DNA of 64,000 nucleotides. It comes from Sulfurospirillum sp. SCADC. GTDB taxonomy: Bacteria > Campylobacterota > Campylobacteria > Campylobacterales > Sulfurospirillaceae. Shown here one piece after another: positions 17,631 to 24,077 of this stretch. The notes below the pieces were generated by a model, which had not been told where the DNA came from, made no database searches, and saw nothing but the letters and a program-made list of their open reading frames with translations. The stretch is from contig NZ_JQGK01000003.1 of the NCBI RefSeq assembly GCF_000743525.1, forward strand, positions 62,001 to 126,000, given 5' to 3'. Positions within the stretch are counted from its first letter, which is position 1. Every line of letters begins with the position of its first letter. Both the position numbers and the translations under genes were made by a program.

Positions 17631-18731
17631 ATGGGTTTAGGTGTCGGTATCGTAGGACTCCCCAATGTCGGAAAATCAACCACGTTTAATGCGCTCACCA
17701 AAGCGCAAAATGCAGAATCTGCAAACTATCCTTTTTGTACAATAGAACCCAATAAGGCTGTTGTTCCAGTACCTGATCCAAGACTCGAAGAGCTTGCAAA
17801 GATCGTCAATCCTGAGCGCATTCAGCACTCAACGGTCGATTTTGTCGACATCGCGGGTTTGGTTAAAGGTGCAAGTGCAGGCGAGGGGCTTGGCAATCAA
17901 TTTTTGTCCAACATTCGCGAAGTCGAAGTCATTTTACACATGGTACGTTGTTTTGAAGATGAGAACATCACGCACGTTGAAAACAGCATCAACCCGCTTC
18001 GTGACATCGAGATTATCGAGAGCGAGCTTATTTTTGCGGACGTTCAACAACTCGATAAAAAGCTAGACCGTCTCAAACGTCAAGCCAAACTTGAAAAGGG
18101 CGCACAAGCGATGGCAGAAGTTGCTACGGAGCTTCGTGCACACCTTGATGACATCAAACCGGTGAGTACCTTTCCTCGCAAAGACGATGAAAACTTCCAA
18201 GCGCTTGATAAAGAGCTACGTTTTCTCTCTAACAAAACGATCATTTACGGCGCAAACGTTGATGAAGCAGGGCTGTTAGAAGAGAACGAACACGTCAAAG
18301 CGGTGAAAGCACACGCCAAAGAGGTCGGTGCGGACGTGGTTGTGTTGTGTGCGAAAGTCGAAGAAGAGATGATCGCCCTTGAAGAGGAAGAAGCCGAAGA
18401 GTTCTTAAAAGAGCTTGGCATCGAAGAATCAGGTCTGAAGCAGATCATTCGTCTAGCATTTGACAAATTAGGTCTTGCATCGTACTTCACCGCAGGCGTT
18501 AAAGAGGTTCGCGCGTGGACGATTGAAAAAGGCTGGAAAGCCCCAAAAGCGGCGGCGGTGATTCACAACGATTTTGAAAAAGGATTTATCCGCGCAGAAG
18601 TCATTGGTTACAACGATTTTATCGCCTACAAAGGCGAAGCTGGCTCAAAAGAGGCAGGCAAAATGCGACTAGAAGGCAAAGAGTACATCGTTCAAGATGG
18701 CGATGTGATGCACTTTAGATTTAACGTTTAA
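17631..18731 (+). CDS. ychF: Redox-regulated ATPase YchF (Obg-family)
   Basis: 366 residues, the family's normal length. The P-loop GLPNVGKST, the switch DIAGLVKGASAGEGLGNQFL and the C-terminal TGS domain (residues ~280-366, ending DVMHFRFNV) are clear. YchF hydrolyses ATP in preference to GTP and associates with ribosomes in the cytoplasm. The gene is followed by a perfect hairpin made of two TTACATGTAA copies. Confidence 0.97.
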   Translation: MGLGVGIVGLPNVGKSTTFNALTKAQNAESANYPFCTIEPNKAVVPVPDPRLEELAKIVNPERIQHSTVDFVDIAGLVKGASAGEGLGNQFLSNIREVEVILHMVRCFEDENITHVENSINPLRDIEIIESELIFADVQQLDKKLDRLKRQAKLEKGAQAMAEVATELRAHLDDIKPVSTFPRKDDENFQALDKELRFLSNKTIIYGANVDEAGLLEENEHVKAVKAHAKEVGADVVVLCAKVEEEMIALEEEEAEEFLKELGIEESGLKQIIRLAFDKLGLASYFTAGVKEVRAWTIEKGWKAPKAAAVIHNDFEKGFIRAEVIGYNDFIAYKGEAGSKEAGKMRLEGKEYIVQDGDVMHFRFNV

Positions 18732-18736
18732 CTTTC

Positions 18737-18774
18737 AACCACGTTTACATGTAAGCTTACATGTAAACGTGGTT
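18737..18774. terminator. 38-bp perfect palindrome, probable bidirectional terminator
   Basis: The arms (18737-18755 and 18756-18774) are perfect reverse complements with no loop, built from two TTTACATGTAA units flanked by AACCACG/CGTGGTT. It lies between the end of ychF and the converging truncated gene at 18790, so it can stop transcription from both sides. T-rich sequence follows. Confidence 0.75.
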
Positions 18775-18789
18775 TACTTCACTATATTT

Positions 18790-19209
18790 TCAATTTTGCT
18801 TCATCTGCAAAAGAAGCAGCCGTGTGTTTCGTGAGCTAAAATAAAGCGTCAAAGCAAACAAAAGCACAGCGATGGAAAACATCGTAACGGTTGCCATATC
18901 CCACTCGCCATTGCCATTTTGGGCTCGCGAAAGTTTTCCACCCGTGGTTGCTTTCGTTTGTACATCTGCAGGAAATCCTCCCAAAGGCGCGATGCCTTCT
19001 TTAACCACACTGTGCCCAGGACCGCCATCGAGTACGACTTGGTAGGGCTCTTTGGGAATGGCGATGACGAGTTCACTCGATTCTGGCAAGCGTTGTTGAA
19101 ACAATACATTTCCACTGAGGAGTGACTCCACCTTAATGAGTGCGCCCGAAGCGAGCTCTCCTGTACTAAACTCGCCACGAACGGTGATGGTGTCATCATC
19201 GTTGTTCAT
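18790..19209 (-). pseudogene. 5'-truncated NikL/CbiL-like nickel/cobalt transport accessory protein
   Basis: The 139-codon frame starts MNNDDDTITVRGEFSTG and contains VVLDGGPGHSVV, a pattern I associate with periplasmic accessory proteins of nickel/cobalt ECF transporters. It ends with one transmembrane helix (ATVTMFSIAVLLFALTLYF) and a short basic tail. Such proteins need a signal peptide, but none is present: a stop codon lies two codons upstream of the first ATG, so the 5' end has been lost. The break coincides with the break of a plus-strand gene fragment at ~19210. Family assignment is moderate. Confidence 0.5.
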
Positions 19210-19429
19210 AAGTCAAGAAGCTATCGCACTTTTTGAAGCTAAAACGAAACATTACAACGATATGAGTTTTTATGTATCGCAATTAGAAAGTGCCATTGAA
19301 AGCATCGTCGGTAAAAAAGAAGAAGTGGGCTTAGACTCTTTATTTGTGCGTGGTGGCACAAACATCACCGCACACAGTTTTGCAGCCAAAGAGGAGTTTG
19401 AACTTATCTCTTACTTGGTGATTGAATGA
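19210..19429 (+). pseudogene. 3' fragment of a helicase-like gene of the defence island
   Basis: From 19210 the plus strand encodes SQEAIALFEAKTKHYNDMSF and continues to FELISYLVIE, overlapping the DUF4391 gene start by four bases. Sequence upstream in this frame is antisense to the NikL-like fragment and is not coding. The ending FELISYLVI and the following DUF4391 gene resemble the C-terminus of SNF2-like helicases that precede DUF4391 in defence islands. I see no start codon or ribosome site, so this is a 5'-deleted remnant. The helicase identity is inference. Confidence 0.45.
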
Positions 19430-20160
19430 GCAAAAGTGTTTTAGAGTATTTTGCTTTACCTAAGAGCTGTTATATCGATAAAAAGCTTTACAAAAAGCAA
19501 TTCATCGAAAACTTCTCTTTAAACATTCATGAGCGAAAGGTACTAAGTGAGTATGTGCAAAGCATCACCTTAGACTGCCTTCTCAATCAAAATACTATCA
19601 ACATTCCACCCTTTTCAAACGAAGAAATAGACTATACCGAAGTAGCTTTTGTAAGTGTCGAAATCACCTCGCAAGACAAGCTCAAAACTCTCTCCAAAAT
19701 CATCCAATACATTCCATACCCACTGATCGTTATCTTTACATGTAAAGAGTCTTGCTGCCTAAGCCTTTCCAACAAGCGCATCAACAAATCAGATAGCACA
19801 AAACTCTTTGTGGAAGAGGAATATTTTACCCCTTGGCTCAATCTTGAAAGTCTTTCATCCATTGAAAAAGAGTTTTTAGAAAGCTTACATGTAAAAGAAC
19901 ACCCTTTTACAGATTTGTATGCGTTTTATAAGAGCTATTTAGATAAACTTTTAGCGCTCAATGCCTCAAAATTTAGCGGTAATTTACATGTAAAAGAGAC
20001 AACCGAAGCATCACTCAAAGAGATACAAGCCTTACATGTAAAGATAAATGAACTCAAAAGCAAACTCAAAAAAGAGACCGCTTTCAATGCCAAAGTAGCG
20101 TTAAACATTGAGATAAAAAAAATGAACGACAAAATAGAAAAATTAAAAGAGAGTTTATAA
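19426..20160 (+). CDS. DUF4391 domain protein
   Basis: 244 residues. The N-terminal ~150 residues (LEYFALPKSCYIDKKLYKKQ onward, with IPYPLIVIFTCKE in the middle and EYFTPWLN later) match the DUF4391 layout. The C-terminus is a lysine-rich coiled coil (KSKLKKETAFNAKVALNIEI onward). DUF4391 proteins accompany helicases and type III-like methylases in bacterial defence islands; their biochemical role is unknown. Four TTACATGTAA palindromes lie in this one gene (19737-20041), giving FTCK once and LHVK three times. It follows the truncated helicase fragment with a four-base overlap. Confidence 0.65.
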   Translation: MSKSVLEYFALPKSCYIDKKLYKKQFIENFSLNIHERKVLSEYVQSITLDCLLNQNTINIPPFSNEEIDYTEVAFVSVEITSQDKLKTLSKIIQYIPYPLIVIFTCKESCCLSLSNKRINKSDSTKLFVEEEYFTPWLNLESLSSIEKEFLESLHVKEHPFTDLYAFYKSYLDKLLALNASKFSGNLHVKETTEASLKEIQALHVKINELKSKLKKETAFNAKVALNIEIKKMNDKIEKLKESL

Positions 20161-20161
20161 G

Positions 20162-20548
20162 ATGAAAAGATTTGATGAGTGGAATGACCTTAAAAAAGAC
20201 CTTGATGAGAAAGAAGAGTTTGTCATTCCCAAAGAAAGAGAAGTGTACTGGGCAAGTATAGGTGAAAATATTGGCTATGAGCAAAATGGCAAAGGTGGGT
20301 CATTTTCCAGACCCGTACTCATCGTTAAAAAATATTCAAAAAATATGTTTTTTGGAGTGCCCCTATCTACACAAATCAAAGAGGGAAGTTTCTTTTATAA
20401 TTTTACTTTTTTAGATGAAACAAGCAACGCCTTGATTGTTCAAAGTAGGTTATTTGACGCAAAGAGACTTGAAAATAGGTTAGGAATGATAAGTGAAGAA
20501 GATTTTGAAAATATCAAGGGAAAGATAAAAGTTTTATTAGGAATGTAG
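20162..20548 (+). CDS. PemK/MazF-family endoribonuclease toxin
   Basis: 128 residues, starting one base after the preceding stop. The core reads REVYWASIGENIGYEQNGKG, GSFSRPVLIVKKY and NALIVQSRLFDAKRL, the typical PemK/MazF beta-barrel with the arginine-containing SRPVLIV strand. MazF enzymes cut mRNA. An N-terminal extension of ~30 charged residues is unlike standalone MazF, and no antitoxin gene adjoins it. The DUF4391 protein directly upstream, with its basic coiled-coil tail, could be the neutralising partner, or regulation may be by the island's other proteins. The gene is AT-rich like its downstream neighbours. Confidence 0.78.
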   Translation: MKRFDEWNDLKKDLDEKEEFVIPKEREVYWASIGENIGYEQNGKGGSFSRPVLIVKKYSKNMFFGVPLSTQIKEGSFFYNFTFLDETSNALIVQSRLFDAKRLENRLGMISEEDFENIKGKIKVLLGM

Positions 20549-20555
20549 ATTTTCT

Positions 20556-20690
20556 CCCCTTAGAGTTACTAAGGGGCGTCCCGAAGGAAATTATGTTGAC
20601 ATTATAACAAAAAAAATTGAAAAAGATATAAAAGATAAAATAACACAAAGTAACTCCCACCAAAAGATGGGAGAGCCCCTAAGGGATAGA
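20556..20690 (+). terminator. Terminator and alternative hairpins between toxin and mod
   Basis: CCCCTTAG (20556-20563) pairs with CTAAGGGG (20569-20576), a strong hairpin just after the toxin gene. Further on, CTCCCA (20654-20659) pairs with TGGGAG (20668-20673). The strand CCCTTAGAGTTACT (20557-20570) can instead pair with AGTAACT (20649-20655) and CTAAGGG (20679-20685), enclosing the second hairpin. So the 190-base gap before mod can adopt two exclusive folds. No gene is visible in it. Confidence 0.5.
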
Positions 20691-20737
20691 AAGCGTATTG
20701 TATCAAAAAGAAAGACAAATAAAAAAGGACACGACCT

Positions 20738-22639
20738 ATGCAACAACTAAATGGCACATCAAAAGACATTCTCGCTGAAAACATAGAAAAACTAAAAGAG
20801 CTATTCCCAGAAGTTTTCAGTGAAGGCAAGATAGATTTTAAAAAGCTTGAAGAGGAACTTGGAACCTTTACATGTAATGATGCTGAGCGCTACAACTTCA
20901 CATGGGCGGGTAAAAGTGAAGCTAAAAAGATAGCCCAAACACCAAGCACGGGAACACTAAGACCATGTCGTGAAGAGAGCAAAAAATGGGATACCACGCA
21001 AAATCTCTACATCGAGGGCGACAATCTTGAAGTCTTAAAGCTTCTTCAAAAGTCCTACTACAAACAAGTCAAGATGATCTACATCGACCCACCATACAAC
21101 ACAGGCAAAGACTTTGTCTATAAAGATAACTTTCACGACAATATCAAAAACTACCTCGAAATCACAGGGCAAGTCGATAGCGAAGGCAACAAACTCTCGA
21201 CCAATAGCGACACAAATGGACGCTACCACAGTGACTGGCTCTCTATGATGTATCCACGCCTTAAACTCGCTCGCAATCTTTTGAAAGACGATGGCGTTAT
21301 TTTTATCTCAATTGATGATAATGAAGTGGCAAATTTGAGAAAAGTGTGTGATGAAATTTTTGGAGAAGACAACTTTGTAGCTGAAATTTCTGTAGCGTCA
21401 AACTCTTCAAAAAATAACGCTAAACTTTTTTCCATATCCCATGAGTATATGTTATGTTATGCAAAAAGTAAAATATGCATAAACGAAGAATGGAAAGTGA
21501 AGAAAAATAATGTCGATGAATATTATAGTAGAGCTATGCAATTGGTTAAAAGAGGTCTTACAGAAGAAGAAATTCATAATGAATTATTAGAATTGGTTAA
21601 ATATCCAAGATTTTACGATTTAGATCACTATACTTTTGCTGATGAGAATGGTATTTATCAAACAGATAATCCAGGAGGCGTTTCAAATGGCAATATGATA
21701 ACTGAAATATATCATCCCGTAACAAATAAAAAATGCACGAAACCAAATGGAGGATGGCGTTATAAAGACGAAGAAATTCAAAGAATGCTAAATGAAGGTC
21801 TGTTTTCCTTTGGAGAAGATGAAACAGGAATACCACGACCAAAGAGATATTTAAAAGATTATATGTCTCAACTTCCAAAATCGACAATGTTTTTTGACTC
21901 ACAATCTTCAACAAAATGGTTAAAATCAAATAAAATACCATTTGATTTTGCAAAGTCTATTGAGTTAATTAAGCATATATTGTCAATTTTTCCCAATGAT
22001 GTTGTTCTTGACTTTTTTAGTGGCTCTGCAACAACAGCTCATGCAGTGATGCAACTTAATTCAGAAGATGAAGGCAATCGCAAATTTATCATGGTGCAAT
22101 TACCCGAAACGACAGACAATAAAGAATATTCAACAATTTGCGAAATAGGTAAAGAACGCATACGAAGAGCGGGAGAAAAAATCATCGCTGAAAATTGCAA
22201 TAAAGATTTGTCAAACCTCGATATAGGCTTTAAAGTCCTTAAACTCGATAGCTCAAATATCAAAGCATGGGATAGCAACTTTAAAAATGTCGAAGGAAGC
22301 CTTCTTGATGCAGTCGAAAACATCAAAAGCGATAGAAGCAGTGAAGATTTACTCTACGAAATCCTTTTAAAATACGGACTTGACCTAACACTCCCTATCG
22401 AAGAAAAAGAAATGAATGACAAAAAAGTATTTATCATAGGCTATGGTGCCTTGGTTGCTTGCTTAGACAATGACATCACCATCCCAACCGTCGAAGCCAT
22501 AGCCAAACTAAAAGAACACTACCAAAGCGAAATTATGCGAGTAGTCTTCAAAGATGCAAGCTTCAAAGATGCGGTGGTTAAAACCAACGCTTATCAAATT
22601 TTGAAACAATTCGGCATTGACGAAGTTGTGAGTGTGTGA
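20738..22639 (+). CDS. mod: Type III restriction-modification methyltransferase (Mod)
   Basis: 633 residues. Catalytic motif IV DPPYNTG at 117-123 precedes the AdoMet motif I FFSGSATTAHAVMQL at ~425, the beta-class order of type III N6-adenine methyltransferases. The variable region between (residues ~210-390) is more AT-rich and is the target-recognition domain. It contains no simple repeat, so no obvious phase-variation tract. Mod both protects host DNA and specifies cleavage by Res. One TTTACATGTAA is near the 5' end. Its partner Res gene lies downstream but is separated by an unrelated ATP-binding gene. Confidence 0.93.
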   Translation: MQQLNGTSKDILAENIEKLKELFPEVFSEGKIDFKKLEEELGTFTCNDAERYNFTWAGKSEAKKIAQTPSTGTLRPCREESKKWDTTQNLYIEGDNLEVLKLLQKSYYKQVKMIYIDPPYNTGKDFVYKDNFHDNIKNYLEITGQVDSEGNKLSTNSDTNGRYHSDWLSMMYPRLKLARNLLKDDGVIFISIDDNEVANLRKVCDEIFGEDNFVAEISVASNSSKNNAKLFSISHEYMLCYAKSKICINEEWKVKKNNVDEYYSRAMQLVKRGLTEEEIHNELLELVKYPRFYDLDHYTFADENGIYQTDNPGGVSNGNMITEIYHPVTNKKCTKPNGGWRYKDEEIQRMLNEGLFSFGEDETGIPRPKRYLKDYMSQLPKSTMFFDSQSSTKWLKSNKIPFDFAKSIELIKHILSIFPNDVVLDFFSGSATTAHAVMQLNSEDEGNRKFIMVQLPETTDNKEYSTICEIGKERIRRAGEKIIAENCNKDLSNLDIGFKVLKLDSSNIKAWDSNFKNVEGSLLDAVENIKSDRSSEDLLYEILLKYGLDLTLPIEEKEMNDKKVFIIGYGALVACLDNDITIPTVEAIAKLKEHYQSEIMRVVFKDASFKDAVVKTNAYQILKQFGIDEVVSV

Positions 22640-22733
22640 TGGGTATGAAACTTTGGTGAGTTAGTTTTTTTCAAAGTTGCATTGATGGCAAAACAGAAAA
22701 GATACAAGAAAATAATAATGAAGAGAATAAAAA

Positions 22734-24077
22734 ATGAATTTACACATTAACGAATCCCAAAACATAGAATTTAAACAATCTTGGAGAGATGAATATATCA
22801 AATGGATCAGTGCATTTGGTAATAGCGATGGTGGAAAACTTTATATTGGGGTCAATGATGAGGGTGAAATTATTGGTATAGAAAATGCAAAAAAACTTCT
22901 CGAAGATATACCAAATAAGATAAAAGATATTTTGGGCATCATGGCAGATGTCAACTTACATGTAAAAGAAGACAAAGAGTATCTTGAAATCATCACAGAT
23001 AAATATCCATACCCTATAAGCTATAAAGGCTCATACTACTACAGAAGTGGAAGTAGCACGCAAGAGCTAAAAGGTGCCGCACTTGATAAATTTTTGCTCT
23101 CTCGTCAAGGCAAAAAGTGGGATGGCGTACCCGTGCCTTATTTTGGTTATGATGATTTAGATCCATTTGCATTTAAACTTTTTCGCCAAAAAGCAGAGAA
23201 AAAGAAGCGAATCGATGCTGAACTTTTAAACGTGAGCGATGAAGTGCTTGTCGATAAACTACATCTCAAAGAAGGTGATTATCTGAAGCGTGCCACAACA
23301 CTTCTTTTTGCTAAAGTTCCTCAAAAATATGTCACTGGAAGCATCATAAAGATAGGCTATTTTAAGTCAGACAGCGATTTGGTCTATCAAGATGTAATCG
23401 AAGGCAATCTGTTTGAGCAAGTCGATAAAACTATGGAGCTTATCTTTACAAAATACCTGAAAGCACTCATAACTTATGAAGGTGTTCAAAGAGTTGAGAG
23501 TTTCCCAGTATCTGAACAGGCTTTTAGAGAAGCGCTTATTAATGCAGTGGTACATAAAGATTACGGCTCGGGGCATACCATACAGATAAGTGTTTATGAT
23601 GATAAATTACTAATCTGGAATGCTGGAGATTTACCACCACACTGGACTGTAGAGACACTTTTGCAAAAGCATTCTTCTGAGCCACATAATCCTGCTATTG
23701 CGTATCCTTTTTTCTTAGCTGGTTATATCGAATCATGGGGAAGAGGCATAGAGAAAATTATCGATGAATCTAAAAAATTCAATGGCATTACTCCACAGTT
23801 TAAGTGGCAAAATGGCTTATGGGTTGAGTTTTATTTTAATAAAGCGAAAAGATCATCTGATGGGTTGGGTGATGGGTTGGGTGATGGGTTGGGTGATACA
23901 CAACAAAATATAATACTTCTCATACAAAATAATCCAAGAATTTCCACAACAGCCCTTGCCTCTAAACTTAATATCAGTACAACTGCTATTGAAAAACATA
24001 TTAAAACATTAAAAGCACAAAACGTAATCCAAAGAGTAGGAAGTGCTAAAGGTGGACATTGGGAGATGATAAAATGA
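22734..24077 (+). CDS. AlbA_2 (Schlafen-like) ATP-binding protein with C-terminal winged helix
   Basis: 447 residues. The N-terminus (ESQNIEFKQSW, then KWISAFGNSDGGKLYIGVND) is an AlbA_2/Schlafen-type domain. Residues ~255-370 resemble the HATPase_c_4 domain (FREALINAVVHKDYGSG, IWNAGDLPPHW, GRGIEKII). The last ~60 residues are a winged helix (STTALASKLNISTTAIEKHI). A linker of three DGLG repeats lies before it. Family members are usually called transcriptional regulators or ATP-dependent helicases, and occur in defence islands. Here the gene sits between mod and res and overlaps res by four bases, so it is translated with the restriction genes. Confidence 0.82.
   Translation: MNLHINESQNIEFKQSWRDEYIKWISAFGNSDGGKLYIGVNDEGEIIGIENAKKLLEDIPNKIKDILGIMADVNLHVKEDKEYLEIITDKYPYPISYKGSYYYRSGSSTQELKGAALDKFLLSRQGKKWDGVPVPYFGYDDLDPFAFKLFRQKAEKKKRIDAELLNVSDEVLVDKLHLKEGDYLKRATTLLFAKVPQKYVTGSIIKIGYFKSDSDLVYQDVIEGNLFEQVDKTMELIFTKYLKALITYEGVQRVESFPVSEQAFREALINAVVHKDYGSGHTIQISVYDDKLLIWNAGDLPPHWTVETLLQKHSSEPHNPAIAYPFFLAGYIESWGRGIEKIIDESKKFNGITPQFKWQNGLWVEFYFNKAKRSSDGLGDGLGDGLGDTQQNIILLIQNNPRISTTALASKLNISTTAIEKHIKTLKAQNVIQRVGSAKGGHWEMIK
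23859..23894 (+). repeat. 12-bp in-frame tandem repeat (GATGGGTTGGGT x3)
   Basis: Three perfect copies start at 23859, 23871 and 23883, followed by a partial GAT. They encode Asp-Gly-Leu-Gly three times in the hinge between the ATPase and winged-helix parts of the AlbA_2 protein. Unit gain or loss would change linker length without shifting frame. Confidence 0.9.

Noticed and set aside
19136-19209. An ATG start for the 19210 fragment
   Set aside because: The added residues are antisense to the NikL-like fragment and have low-complexity Ser/Pro character, with no ribosome site.
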